64,000 bases of DNA from Halosimplex halophilum (GTDB lineage Archaea; Halobacteriota; Halobacteria; Halobacteriales; Haloarculaceae). The translations under genes were made by a program, and so were the position numbers. The stretch spans positions 1,116,001 to 1,180,000 of the forward strand of contig NZ_ML214297.1 in NCBI RefSeq assembly GCF_004698125.1, given 5' to 3'. Below the pieces are notes generated by a model, which did not search any database, was not told where the DNA came from, and was given only the letters and a program-made list of their open reading frames with translations. This document shows positions 55,535-64,000 of the stretch, one piece after another (within the stretch, counting starts at the first letter, position 1; each line of letters opens with the position of its first letter).

Positions 55535-55730
55535 CTGCGAGTTCGAATTTCTGTCTGGTGTCGCGGTGCTGTCCGAGCGAGAGGAAAGGTTGTAGCGGGT
55601 AGCGTCTCACCCGGGTCGACGTTATCCGTGGACGAGCTACCGCTCTACGGGGTGCTCTCGAACGGTTTCGAGGGTGTCGACAGAGACGTGACTACCCGGT
55701 CGTCGATAAAAACGAAAAGTGCGGCGTGGA

Positions 55731-56276
55731 TTAGGCGTCGGGGCCTTCCTGCTCGTTCAGCGTCGAGGAGGAGTCACCCTCCTGAGCCTGCCAGACGACG
55801 CTGATCTCGTAGTCCGAGTCGACGGGAACGTTCGTCTCGTCGCCGGAGACGATGGTCGATTCATCGCCGCCGGTCGTTCCGTTCCAGGTACCGGCAGATC
55901 GCTGCTGGACTGCTCCAACATTGCCGATTTCCTTCACGTCAAGGATGTTTGAGTCACCACTTCCTGCGTCGTCGTAACTGTCCTTCGTCGCGTTGATCCC
56001 GCTACCGCGGATATAGATCTCCTGAGCGCTCACAGAATCCCCGCCATCGTGCGTAACTTCCAGCACGCCAAGGTTCGGGGAATCAGAGTTCTCCCACACC
56101 TGTTCGTAGTCCATACCGATCGTCGAGGTCGGTGCGCCCTGCTGTGCCTGGTTCCCCAGCCCGAGCACGAACGACGCGATGACGGCCGCGAGGATGACCG
56201 TGATCGCCACCATCAGGATGACGCCGATGACCGGCGACACCGCGTCGTCGTCGTTGAGTAGCTGCTTTAGCTGCAT
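55731..56276 (-). CDS. Type IV pilin-like protein (PilA family)
   Basis: 181 residues. The N-terminus holds the haloarchaeal pilin pattern: short charged leader (MQLKQLLNDDD), then AVSPVIGVILMVAITVILAA, a hydrophobic H-domain used for PibD cleavage and assembly. The cut is expected before AVSPVIG. The mature part is acidic with a beta-rich globular domain. It should form adhesion pili. The start MQLK was preferred over an ATG five codons earlier. A TATA-like TTTAATATGG is about 30 bp upstream on the reverse strand. No pil secretion genes are adjacent. Confidence 0.9.
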   Translation of the reverse strand: MQLKQLLNDDDAVSPVIGVILMVAITVILAAVIASFVLGLGNQAQQGAPTSTIGMDYEQVWENSDSPNLGVLEVTHDGGDSVSAQEIYIRGSGINATKDSYDDAGSGDSNILDVKEIGNVGAVQQRSAGTWNGTTGGDESTIVSGDETNVPVDSDYEISVVWQAQEGDSSSTLNEQEGPDA

Positions 56277-56743
56277 GTGTGCAACTCGCAACTATCCGGA
56301 TACCATATTAAAGACACCCTGTCGTTTCTGTGGATTGTGTATTCAGTCGCGAGTTTCGGGCTATTACACAGCAAGACAATCGCATCAAGACGCCGTTGAA
56401 CTGCCGCGAGAAAGTTTATACTGCGAAAAACCGATTTCGGGCCGGAGAGAACAGCGTAACACTCAACTACATAACCAGAAACAGAGACACGTTATCCGTC
56501 CGTTAATCCCATCCGGCAACCGCCGGCAATCGCGGGCACTTCGGCACTGCTCCAGATACCATCAGCCAATTATCATTCTGAGAGCCGTATGGGATCGGGA
56601 GCGAAGCAAGTAGCAGTGATGTCGTCTCCTGTGGGGCCTGCCGGAGAGTCACGACCGGACGGTACTGCTGCCGTCCGTAGCCGGATCTGGACCTGGTAGT
56701 ACGGGTACGGACTGTCGGAAATCCCGAAGAGGGAAAGTTGGAG
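56277..56743. other. AT-richer intergenic region between pilin and tRNA-Pro genes
   Basis: 467 bp with no convincing gene. The pilin promoter lies at 56303-56312 (TTTAATATGG on the reverse strand). The rest is AT-richer than the surrounding genome and carries A-rich stretches such as CAGAAACAGAGACACG. The only open frame over the tRNA has no family features. Confidence 0.5.
56303..56312 (-). promoter_or_regulatory. TATA-like box of the pilin gene
   Basis: On the reverse strand this reads TTTAATATGG, about 30 bp before the ATG at 56276. It is the clearest TATA-like element in this interval, and the leader would be very short. Confidence 0.5.
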
Positions 56744-56814
56744 TGGGACCGCCGAGATTCGAACTCAGGTCCGACGCACCCCATGCGCCGAGGATACCGC
56801 TACCCCACGGTCCC
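56744..56814 (-). tRNA. tRNA-Pro (anticodon GGG)
   Basis: A 71-nt cloverleaf on the reverse strand. Acceptor GGGACCG pairs with CGGTCCC; D-arm GGGG...TCCT; anticodon stem GGCGC/GCGTC with loop ATGGGGT, anticodon GGG (56780-56782); T-arm CTGAG-TTCGAAT-CTCGG; discriminator A. CCA is not encoded. All arms fit without mismatch except G-T pairs. It is followed, 50 bp after its 5' end, by the cbf5/truB gene end. Such tRNA genes are common integration sites, but no integrase is near. Confidence 0.95.
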
Positions 56815-56864
56815 GCGTATCGGCAGACGAGCCTACCCGGATTAAGCCCTTCGCTTTCGGTCGG

Positions 56865-57734
56865 TCAGACCAGCACGCGTTCGAGGTCGAGCACCACACC
56901 GCTGTCGGCCTCGGGGTCGCCCGCGAGCGTCCCGAGACACACCGCCCCACCGTCGGGGGTGTAGCAGGCGACCAGGTCGCCGCGGAACACGTCGTCGATA
57001 TCGAGCAAGCCCGGTGCATAGACGGGCGCGCCCTCGGCGACCTCCCGGGCAGCCGACTCGGCGATGGTCGCGCTCGGGAGGTCGGTCAGCGCCCGCTCGG
57101 CCGGCTGGACGACCTCGCGGAGCGGATCGGTGTCGCCCTCCTCGGCCCACGCGATCGCGTCGGCGAGGTCGTACAGCGAGACCAGCTTCCGGTCGTCGAA
57201 CGAGCCGGTGGTCGTCCGGCGGAGGTGACCCATGTGCGCGCCGGTCCCGAGCGCGAGCCCCAGGTCGTGACACAGCTTCCGGACGTAGGTCCCGCTCTCG
57301 CAGCGGATCCGGAGCAGCGCCCGCCGGTCCTCGACTTCCAGCGCGTCGAGGGCGTGGATCTCCCGCGAGCGGAGCCGGCGGACGACGGCGCTCTTCTTGG
57401 GCGGTTTCTGGTAGACCTCGCCCTCGAACTCGGCGAGGACGGACTCGAAGTCGGCGGGCGCGGGGCCGTGGAGTTCGAGGACGGCGACGTACTCCTTGAC
57501 GCTGTCGTCGAACACCTGGGCCATCCGCGTCGCGTCGCCGAGCAGCATCGGGAGACAGCCGGTGACCTTCGGGTCGAGGGTCCCGGCGTGGGCGGCGCGC
57601 TCGACGCCGGCCATGTCCCGGACCCACGCGGCGACCTGGTGGGCCGAGGGGCCGGGGGGCTTGTCGAGGTTGACGACGCCGAACTCGAGGAGGTCGTCGA
57701 CGGACCGGTCGTCGGGCGGGCCGCGAAGGGTCAT
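56865..57734 (-). CDS. cbf5: tRNA/rRNA pseudouridine synthase, Cbf5/TruB type
   Basis: 289 residues. GVVNLDKPPGPSAHQVAAWV is motif I and HAGTLDPKVTGCLPMLLG holds the catalytic D54. A C-terminal PUA domain is present (APVYAPGLLDIDDVFRGDLV). In archaea this is the catalytic subunit of H/ACA guide complexes. It overlaps the upstream cmk by one base (TGATG), a conserved archaeal gene pair. I cannot tell the TruB and Cbf5 branches apart with certainty, but its length and context favour Cbf5. Confidence 0.93.
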   Translation of the reverse strand: MTLRGPPDDRSVDDLLEFGVVNLDKPPGPSAHQVAAWVRDMAGVERAAHAGTLDPKVTGCLPMLLGDATRMAQVFDDSVKEYVAVLELHGPAPADFESVLAEFEGEVYQKPPKKSAVVRRLRSREIHALDALEVEDRRALLRIRCESGTYVRKLCHDLGLALGTGAHMGHLRRTTTGSFDDRKLVSLYDLADAIAWAEEGDTDPLREVVQPAERALTDLPSATIAESAAREVAEGAPVYAPGLLDIDDVFRGDLVACYTPDGGAVCLGTLAGDPEADSGVVLDLERVLV

Positions 57735-58312
57735 CAGAAGTCGTAGTCGACGCCGGTGACCGGCGGCTTGCCCTCGTCCTCGGCGGGGTCGTAGGACTCG
57801 ACGGCCGCGAGGACGATCTCCAGTTCCGCGGCCGGCGTCCACCGCGAGGTGTTGAGGACGAGATCGTAGATAGAGCGGTCCTCGATGTCGATGTCGTAGT
57901 ACTCGGCGTAGCGTCTGGCCTCGCTCTCGGCGCGGGCGGTCGTCTCCTCGCGCGCGGTCTCGACGGACTTGTCCTCGCGGTCGGCGATGCGCTCGGCGCG
58001 CACGTCCAGCGGGGCGTCGAGCCAGACCCGCAGATCGGCGTGGTCGCCGGCCATCCAGCCGGCGAGCCGCGACTCCAGGACGAGGTCCTCGTTCTCGGCG
58101 GCGATCTCCCGGAGCCGCCGGTCCAGGTCGCGGTCGACCTGGTCGTCCTCCTCGGCGAGCTCGTTGAACGCGACCAGCGACATGTCACGCTCGTCGGCCA
58201 TCTCGCGGAAGATGTCGCCGCCGCTGACGTGGTCAACCTCCAGCGCGTTCGCCAGCGCCGCGGCGAACGTGCTCTTGCCACTCCCGGCCGGGCCGGAAAC
58301 GGTTATCAACAT
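57734..58312 (-). CDS. cmk: Cytidylate kinase (archaeal type)
   Basis: 192 residues. The P-loop GPAGSGKS is at 7-14, followed by [20 protein letters not shown] and the D-x-x-L-D-R segment. It makes CDP from CMP (and dCDP). Length fits the short archaeal family. It belongs to the conserved archaeal order adk-DUF106-cmk-cbf5, but here the replication origin and orc1/cdc6 stand between cmk and DUF106. Its start lies 109 bp from the first ORB repeat. Confidence 0.95.
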   Translation of the reverse strand: MLITVSGPAGSGKSTFAAALANALEVDHVSGGDIFREMADERDMSLVAFNELAEEDDQVDRDLDRRLREIAAENEDLVLESRLAGWMAGDHADLRVWLDAPLDVRAERIADREDKSVETAREETTARAESEARRYAEYYDIDIEDRSIYDLVLNTSRWTPAAELEIVLAAVESYDPAEDEGKPPVTGVDYDF

Positions 58313-58420
58313 ACCCGGTTTCCGTCCGGTCCGTAAATAGAGGTTGCGGAACGGCCCGTTTCGTCGCCGGCGGCGCGGGCGTCGCCTATCGGTTTCGCCG
58401 ACCGATCACGTTCCGGCGGG

Positions 58421-59155
58421 GACACACACCCGATTCCGAGTTAGTCGGGGGCGAGCGGGGCGAGGCCGCGGCTGCGAGCCGTGAACTAACTCGGAACGAG
58501 GTGTGTCTAGACTAGTTACTAGGTTCTAGAACGAAGAAAGAAAGAGAAAGAGCACGAACAGGAACCACGAAGAGAGAGCGCTCGCGGGGAGCGGGCCCGA
58601 CCGCAGTGAATCCCGTCCCCGCACCACCTGCCCAGCCGCGATCCGTCGACTAACTCGGAATCAGGTGTGTGTGCCGCTGTGGCTCGACTCCCGACTAACT
58701 CGGAATCAGGTGTCCCCCCGGTGTGTCGTCCGTCGACCGGCTCACGTCGCCGGGAACTAACTCGGAATCAGGTGTCCCGGCGGCGCGCCCGCCCAGTGGA
58801 CCCCACAGGCGAGCTCGAAAACACACCGACTGGTCCGGGATCGCCCCCGTGCACCGCGGAAGTCGAACGACCGACCCGACAGACACTCGGGGCGGATGCC
58901 GAAAGCACGGGTGTAGAGGCGCTGAAAGGTGAAAACTAACTCGGAATCCGGTGTGTGGGACTGTGCTGCACTCCCCGGCACCAGGGCGGTCCGGTCCCCG
59001 ACCTCCATGTCCGCACACGTTGCGACGGGAGCGGGCGGGTGACACGCCGGGTAACTCGGAATCGAGTGGGCTCGACGCCGTTCGGAGTTACGGCGAGTCG
59101 CCCCAGGGTCGGTCGCTGGCCGCTGGTGGGCGGCAACTAACTCGGAGTGCAGTGG
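58421..59155. other. oriC: Replication origin (oriC) with ORB repeats
   Basis: Eight copies of an origin recognition box, core CTAACTCGGAATCAGGTGT or close, lie at 58421-58446 (reverse strand), 58483-58507, 58648-58672, 58693-58715, 58754-58777, 58934-58957, 59050-59069 and 59134-59155 (all plus strand). The last two are more diverged. An A-rich stretch lies between copies 2 and 3 (58503-58585). The array adjoins the Orc1/Cdc6 gene, whose start is 59191. This arrangement is standard for haloarchaeal chromosomal origins. Confidence 0.93.
58503..58585. other. Candidate DNA unwinding element
   Basis: An AT-rich segment, largely purine on the plus strand (for example AACGAAGAAAGAAAGAG), and the only AT-rich part of the origin, sits between ORB copies 2 and 3. 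It is the expected place for strand opening. Confidence 0.7.
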
Positions 59156-59190
59156 AAACGCTTTTCCACGGGGCCGCGAACGGACAAGCC

Positions 59191-60441
59191 ATGCAGGAGC
59201 ACGGTGAGGAGTCGGCCGACGCGGGCGACGAGCTGTTCCAGGCCGTCGAGGAGGGCGGCGGCGACACTATCTTCGCGAACCGCGAACTGCTCAACATCGA
59301 CCACGTCCCCGACGAGACGCGGATCGTCGGCCGCGACGAGCACATCCGGGACCTGGCGAACGAGGTCGGGCCCGCGGTGACGGGCTCGCCGCCCAACTCG
59401 GTGATCCTCTACGGCAAGACCGGGTCGGGCAAGTCCCTCGTCGCCAACCACGTCATGGAGCGGGCCCGGAGCGAGGCCCGGCGCCGCTCCAACCGGCTGG
59501 CGACCGTCACGGTCGACTGCGCCCAGGCGAAGGGCGAGGCCGACGCCGTCCAGACGATCGCGACCGGGATCAACTCGCCCGGCTCGGGCGTCGACATCCC
59601 GACGCGGGGCATCTCGACCAACGAGTACTACAACCGCCTCTGGGAGATCCTCGACCGCGAGTACGACGCGGCGCTGGTCACCCTCGACGAGGTCGACCGC
59701 CTCGACGACGACAACGTCCTGATGTTGCTCTCGCGGGCGCGCGAGGCCGGGAAGGTCGACGTGCCGATCGGCATCATCTCCATCTCGAACAAGGTGAACT
59801 TCCGCGAGCAGATGACCGAGCGGGTCAAGTCCAGCCTCGGCCACAACGAGTTCATCTTCGACCCCTACGACGGCGAACAGCTCCGTCAGATCCTCGAGAA
59901 CCGGCGCGACGCCTTCTGCGACGGCGTGCTGGAGGCCGGCGTCATCCCGAAGACCGCCGCCCTGGCCGCCCAGCGCCACGGCGACGCGCGCAAGGCCATC
60001 CGCCTGCTGCGCCACGCCGGCGACTACGCCAAGAACAAGGGCCTCGACGAGGTGACCGAGGACCACCTCGAACGCGCCCAGGAACAGGCCGAGGTCGAGC
60101 GGCTCAAGGAGCTCATCGCCGGCCTGCCGCCCCACAGCAAGTACGTCCTCTACGCGCTGGCGAACCTCACCGCCAACACCGGCCCCGAGGAGGACTGGTT
60201 CCGGACGACCGTCATCTACGATGTCTACCAGAAGGTCTGCGCGGCCGAGGGCGCCGACGACCTGACGACCGACTCGATCCGCGGGCTGCTCAGCGAACTC
60301 GCCTTCCTCGAGGTCACCGAGTCCAACCAGGAACACGGCGGCATGGGCAAGGGCACCTACAAGGAACACCGCCTGCTGTGGGAACCGAGCGTCGTCTTCA
60401 AGATGGACCCCGACCCCGCGCAGGTCGACGTCGAGCGCTGA
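59191..60441 (+). CDS. orc1/cdc6: Origin-binding initiator Orc1/Cdc6
   Basis: 416 residues. Walker A GKTGSGKS at 75-82, Walker B LDEVD at 165-169, sensor regions ISISNKVNFREQ and HGDARKAIRLLRHAG, and a C-terminal winged helix (DSIRGLLSELAFLEVTES). It should bind the ORB repeats directly upstream and load the MCM helicase. The shorter start ATG 59191 was chosen because upstream in-frame sequence overlaps the repeats. It is transcribed away from cmk, with the origin between. Confidence 0.96.
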   Translation: MQEHGEESADAGDELFQAVEEGGGDTIFANRELLNIDHVPDETRIVGRDEHIRDLANEVGPAVTGSPPNSVILYGKTGSGKSLVANHVMERARSEARRRSNRLATVTVDCAQAKGEADAVQTIATGINSPGSGVDIPTRGISTNEYYNRLWEILDREYDAALVTLDEVDRLDDDNVLMLLSRAREAGKVDVPIGIISISNKVNFREQMTERVKSSLGHNEFIFDPYDGEQLRQILENRRDAFCDGVLEAGVIPKTAALAAQRHGDARKAIRLLRHAGDYAKNKGLDEVTEDHLERAQEQAEVERLKELIAGLPPHSKYVLYALANLTANTGPEEDWFRTTVIYDVYQKVCAAEGADDLTTDSIRGLLSELAFLEVTESNQEHGGMGKGTYKEHRLLWEPSVVFKMDPDPAQVDVER

Positions 60442-60517
60442 GGTCACCTCGTCGGCGACGACGGCGAAGTCGACGGCCGACACGCAGCCGCGACCGGGAG
60501 AAGGGGGGCGGACGGCG

Positions 60518-61486
60518 TTACGACGTCGAGGGCGTCGTCTGCACGTCGAGCGCCTTGCGGACGATCTGGGTGAAGCTCATCGAGCAGACGAAGTACCAGA
60601 CGATCCACGCCCACATCGGGCCGATGCGCTGGTTCCAGGTGGCGATCTCGCCGATGAGCGGGAGGACCATGGCCGGGCCGGTGCCGGCGACCATCTCCGG
60701 CGTCTGGACCATGAAGTAGATCCAGAGGAACACGGGGATGTTGACGAGCATGATCCACACCATCGGCCGGAACTGCTCTTTGAACATGCCGAGCTGGTCG
60801 CCCATCGCCTCCATCTGCTCCTCCTGGATCTCCTCCAGGGCCTCGTCGTCGCCGCGCTCCTTGGCCTCCTTGCGGCGCTCCTGGATCTCCTGCATGCGCT
60901 CCTGGTACTCGCCCATCTTCTCCATGTTCATCAGCTTGCCCTGCAGCACCGTCGAGCTGAAGCCGGTGAACGTGGCGAGCACGAGGATCATGATGTAGAA
61001 GGGCATCACGTCCGCCAGCGGCCCGAGCGCGAGGTCGATCACGCCGCCGACGCCGTTGCGGATCGGCGCCTGCGAGTAGCCGAGAAAGAGGGCGACCGTC
61101 GCGACGGCCGCCAGCTTGTCCCAGCGGGACCAGCCCTCGTCTTCGTCGTCGGTGGAGCCGCTCGACGCGGTCGAGGTGCCGCTCGACGCCGACGACCCCG
61201 AGCTGCCCGACGACCCGTCGGTCGAGCCGGCCTCGGCGGGCGCGTCGTCGCCGAGCGCGTCGCGGACGCCCTCGGGGTCGTCGACGACGAACCCCTCGCC
61301 GTCGACGTCGACGAGGATGCCCTGCTCGATGAGCCGGCCCCACTCGCCGCTGGTGATGTCGCCGCTGACGTCGCTCCACTCCACGGTGCCCTGCTCGTCG
61401 GCCACCCGGAGCACGCGCGCCATGGCGTCGGCCATCGACTGGCTCTCCTCGGCCAGCGACTCCGCCTTTTCTGCCGTCCGTGCCAT
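60518..61486 (-). CDS. DUF106 membrane protein (EMC3/TMCO1-like)
   Basis: 322 residues. About 115 N-terminal soluble residues (MADAMARVLRVADEQGTVEW; a Ser/Gly-rich acidic linker), then several helices (LAAVATVALFLGYSQAPIRN; MPFYIMILVLATFTGFSSTV) with a long cytosolic coiled helix (YQERMQEIQERRKEAKERGD) between TM2 and TM3. This is the layout of the archaeal DUF106 relatives of YidC/Oxa1 and EMC3, which insert membrane proteins. The gene belongs to the conserved adk-DUF106-cmk-cbf5 order. Confidence 0.9.
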   Translation of the reverse strand: MARTAEKAESLAEESQSMADAMARVLRVADEQGTVEWSDVSGDITSGEWGRLIEQGILVDVDGEGFVVDDPEGVRDALGDDAPAEAGSTDGSSGSSGSSASSGTSTASSGSTDDEDEGWSRWDKLAAVATVALFLGYSQAPIRNGVGGVIDLALGPLADVMPFYIMILVLATFTGFSSTVLQGKLMNMEKMGEYQERMQEIQERRKEAKERGDDEALEEIQEEQMEAMGDQLGMFKEQFRPMVWIMLVNIPVFLWIYFMVQTPEMVAGTGPAMVLPLIGEIATWNQRIGPMWAWIVWYFVCSMSFTQIVRKALDVQTTPSTS

Positions 61487-61551
61487 TGCTATCTATCTCC
61501 GTCCTCGGTCGTTATCAACCTTTAATTCTCCCGGTCGCTCCCGCAGGGGAG

Positions 61552-62196
61552 TCACGCCTCGGCCTCGACGGCCGCCTTCACGTCCGCCCAGACCTCGTCG
61601 GGCGTCTGGTCGCCGTCGATCTCGACGTAGCCGTCGTGGTCCTCGTACAGCTCCAGCACGGGCTCGGTGTTCTCGTGGTAGACCGACAGCCGGTTGCGCA
61701 CGGACTCCTCGTTGTCGTCCTCCCGCTGGTAGAGCTCGCCGCCGCACTTGTCGCAGACGCCCTCCTCCTCGGGCTGGTTGAACTCGACGTGGTAGTTGGC
61801 GCCGCAGTCCTCGCAGACCCGGCGGCCGGTGAGGCGGTCGACCAGTTCCTCCTCGGGCACGTCGAGGACGAGCACCACGTCGAGGTCGGTCATGTCCTTC
61901 AGCGCCTCGGCCTGGTCGCCGTTGCGCGGGTAGCCGTCGAGGACGAACCCGTCCGTGTCCGACAGCGCCTCGCCGACCATGGCGTCGACGACCACGTCCG
62001 GGACCAGGTCGCCCCGGTCCATGTACTCGCCGGGCGTGTCGTACTCGGTGTCCATGTCGCTGATGTCCATCTCCTTGTTCGCCCGCAGGGCGTCGCCCGT
62101 CGTGACGTGTTCGACGCCGAATTCGTCGGCGAGACGCTCGCTCTGGGTGCCCTTGCCGGCGCCCGGCGGACCGAGAATCAGGATCTTCGGGTTCAT
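61552..62196 (-). CDS. adk: Adenylate kinase (long form with zinc-type LID)
   Basis: 214 residues. P-loop GPPGAGKGT at 9-17, [10 protein letters not shown] (87-96) and the AMP-binding TTGDALR. The LID carries four cysteines, C128, C131, C148 and C151, a metal-binding set as in many Gram-positive and archaeal enzymes. It balances AMP, ADP and ATP. It is 65 bp from DUF106 and probably part of the same transcript. Confidence 0.96.
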   Translation of the reverse strand: MNPKILILGPPGAGKGTQSERLADEFGVEHVTTGDALRANKEMDISDMDTEYDTPGEYMDRGDLVPDVVVDAMVGEALSDTDGFVLDGYPRNGDQAEALKDMTDLDVVLVLDVPEEELVDRLTGRRVCEDCGANYHVEFNQPEEEGVCDKCGGELYQREDDNEESVRNRLSVYHENTEPVLELYEDHDGYVEIDGDQTPDEVWADVKAAVEAEA

Positions 62197-62343
62197 GTCG
62201 CCCGCTTCGACGCACCGCCGCTTTATAGTGTCGTTCTCGTCGCCGACCGCGGGGCGCCGGGAGCGGCGGCGACCGGCGGCCGGGGCCCCGGGCGGCGCTC
62301 CCGTCGGTGGACTTACCACCTCGCCGCGCGGACGCCGACCCGT

Positions 62344-63051
62344 ATGGACGAACGCGTCCGGCGGACGGTCGAGACCTACGAACGGGTCGCCGACACCTAC
62401 GAGGAGATCCACGGCGACCGCTCGGTCGTCGCCGACATCGTCGAGCAGTTCGTGACCGCGGTCGGCCGGGCCGACACGTGGACCCGCGCCGACGGGAGCG
62501 ACTCCACGGGTCCGCCGCGGGTCCTCGACGTGGGGTGTGGCCCGGGCTGGGAGTCGGCGGCCTTCGCCGAGGCCGGCTTCGAGGTCGTCCCGTTCGACCT
62601 CACGCGGTCGTTCCTCGGGCAGGCGCGCGAGCGCGTCCCGGAGGCGACGCCCGTCCGCGGGGACATGCGAGCGCTCCCGTTCGCCGACGGCGGCTTCGAC
62701 GGGCTGTGGGCCTGCGCGTCGCTGTTGCACGTCCCCGAGCGCGAGGTCCCCGGGACCCTCGCCGAGTTCGAACGGGCGCTCGCCGACGGCGGCGTCACAG
62801 TGGTCTCGCTGAAGGCCGCCGGCACCGACGACGAGGCGGCCGCCGGCACGGCGGGCGGGGGCGACCGCGCGGGCGTCGACCGCAGTCCCTACGACGACGA
62901 CCGCCGCCACTTCGAGCGCTACGGCCCCGATCGCGTCCGCGAACTGTTCGCGAACGCGGGCTTCGAGGTGGTCTCGGTCGAGACGGACGACGGGGACGGC
63001 ACCGGCTCCGAGGACGCGTGGGTGGCCGTGACCGCGCGGGCCGGGGACTGA
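62344..63051 (+). CDS. SAM-dependent methyltransferase (class I)
   Basis: 235 residues. Motif [21 protein letters not shown] (about 62-81), then [20 protein letters not shown] and [20 protein letters not shown] (Motif II/III), as in small-molecule methyltransferases. The substrate is unknown. Its start lies 147 bp from adk, divergently transcribed. Confidence 0.88.
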   Translation: MDERVRRTVETYERVADTYEEIHGDRSVVADIVEQFVTAVGRADTWTRADGSDSTGPPRVLDVGCGPGWESAAFAEAGFEVVPFDLTRSFLGQARERVPEATPVRGDMRALPFADGGFDGLWACASLLHVPEREVPGTLAEFERALADGGVTVVSLKAAGTDDEAAAGTAGGGDRAGVDRSPYDDDRRHFERYGPDRVRELFANAGFEVVSVETDDGDGTGSEDAWVAVTARAGD

Positions 63052-63082
63052 GGTCACAGCCGGCCGACCGGCGACCGGCGAG

Positions 63083-64000
63083 TCACAGCCAGCCGACCAG
63101 CGGCGCGACCAGCAGGGTCACCCACAGCAGGGTCCCGGCGGCGACGAGCGGGTTGACCGTCTCGGTCGACGACCGGCGGCTGACCGCCCCCGCGGCGAGC
63201 AGGCCGATCGCGACGACGACGCCGACCCGGTGGAGCACCACGTCGAGCGACAGCACCGTGACGCCGAGCGCCCGGTAGTCGACGACGATCGCCGCCCCGA
63301 CGCCGAGGGCCGCGACCGAGAAACTCCTGACCGGGTCCAGGTCCCGGCCGAACACGTGGGCGACGGCGGGGAGCCCCAGCGCCAGGACCGGGTACAGCCC
63401 GGCGGCGATGACCTTCGGCGAGATGTCGGCGAAGCGGTTCTCGAGCGCGATCCCGCCGAACCGGACCGACAGGTAACAGCCGAACAGCGCCGCGAACAGC
63501 AGGGCGTACGAGAGCCCGCGGACGACGAGCAGGGCGTCCTCGCGGTCGAGCCACCCGCGCGCGAGCAGCCCGGAGACGACCGCCCGCTTCGCCGCCCCGA
63601 CGGGGCCCGCGCTCGCCCGCAGCGACCGGTCGAACTCGCGGGGGGACGGCCGGTTCCCGGCCGTCGCGGTGCGCCGCCGGACGAGCGCCGTCGCGTCGCG
63701 GCCGGCGACCAGCCCCACCGCTGCGAGGCCGGACCCGATACCCCCGGCGCCGAGCAGGCCGACGAAGTCGACGACCGTCGCCCAGCCGTCCGAGCCCAGC
63801 GCCCGGCGGTTCCCGAGGTACATCCGCCAGACGGTCTCGACCGAGGGCTCGCCCATGAACTCCCGTTCCAGCCGGTCGCGCGTCGCGTCGGTCGCGTGGA
63901 CGGTGTGGCGCAGGCGGAACCAGTCCCAGTGGTCGCTGTGGGCCTGGACGGCGACCCACTCGTCGGACTCGAACGGCGACTCGTAGATCCGGAGGTGGTC
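63083..64000 (-). CDS. Partial membrane protein; start lies beyond the window
   Basis: The reverse-strand frame ending at 63083 continues without a stop to the last base (305 codons seen), so the true start lies beyond the window. The visible N-terminal part is soluble ([20 protein letters not shown]) and the second half has several hydrophobic helices ([54 protein letters not shown]; and a C-terminal pair). No family recognised. Confidence 0.7.
   Translation of the reverse strand, partial: DHLRIYESPFESDEWVAVQAHSDHWDWFRLRHTVHATDATRDRLEREFMGEPSVETVWRMYLGNRRALGSDGWATVVDFVGLLGAGGIGSGLAAVGLVAGRDATALVRRRTATAGNRPSPREFDRSLRASAGPVGAAKRAVVSGLLARGWLDREDALLVVRGLSYALLFAALFGCYLSVRFGGIALENRFADISPKVIAAGLYPVLALGLPAVAHVFGRDLDPVRSFSVAALGVGAAIVVDYRALGVTVLSLDVVLHRVGVVVAIGLLAAGAVSRRSSTETVNPLVAAGTLLWVTLLVAPLVGWL

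Noticed and set aside
56503-56784. Reverse-strand frame running through the tRNA-Pro gene, which might suggest an integrase fusion
   Set aside because: The frame only reads the tRNA T-arm (FESRRSH); there are no integrase catalytic residues.
58421-59155. ORB array considered as a CRISPR or iteron plasmid origin
   Set aside because: Repeats are unevenly spaced, one is inverted, and an Orc1/Cdc6 gene is adjacent; they match archaeal ORBs, not CRISPR.

Overview
The window is a piece of a haloarchaeal (class Halobacteria) main chromosome. The DNA is very GC-rich and the proteins are strongly acidic. Typical haloarchaeal features include a Tat-exported protein, a 7TM-PAS histidine kinase with an HNLRNEL H-box, a HalOD1-type domain, a PilA-type pilin, an archaeal DnaG, Orc1/Cdc6 with ORB repeats, and many genes whose TATA-like box lies about 26-28 bp before the ATG, as in leaderless transcripts. 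I cannot name the genus from the sequence alone.

Layout, left to right. 1-13 kb: a Tat-exported propeller-like protein, a MoaB-type protein with a very long acidic N-terminus, a sugar-binding-type protein without a signal peptide, an MDR oxidoreductase, a sensor kinase, IPP isomerase (idi), an Lrp-type regulator divergent from carA with a paired palindromic operator, then small signalling and membrane proteins (PH-like, HalOD1, CBS, SMR exporter, cold-shock). 13-26 kb: carB, facing carA from 4 kb away, a run of conserved haloarchaeal proteins of unknown function, two FAD/NAD(P) oxidoreductases and thrB. 26-35 kb: a membrane-anchored tetrad-repeat protein overlapping a PiT phosphate permease gene, a cis-prenyltransferase-like subunit without its catalytic motif divergent from a DUF92 gene, a GNAT, dnaG, and a DUF3311/SSS symporter pair. 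36-46 kb: a CARF-like regulator, a Gfo/Idh + DUF6807 sugar pair, an exonuclease-like protein, an alcohol dehydrogenase, a ferredoxin stub, and valS with a long leader holding a short ORF with three GTA valine codons and a hairpin. 46-56 kb: sfsA, a phytanoyl-CoA dioxygenase-type protein, a GH51 arabinofuranosidase, pdxS, MscS, the catalytic cis-prenyltransferase (uppS), a phosphoesterase and a pilin. 56.7-62.2 kb: tRNA-Pro(GGG), then the archaeal core block cbf5/truB-cmk-[oriC + orc1/cdc6]-DUF106-adk, in which a replication origin with eight ORB-like repeats separates cmk from DUF106. The window ends with a methyltransferase and a membrane-protein gene cut by the window edge.

The most notable observations are the attenuator-like leader of valS, the uninterrupted four-residue repeat protein coupled to the phosphate permease, the complementary cis-prenyltransferase pair, and the doubled TACG-N5-CGTA operator at lrp/carA. 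All functional statements are read from sequence and family knowledge; no database search was run.
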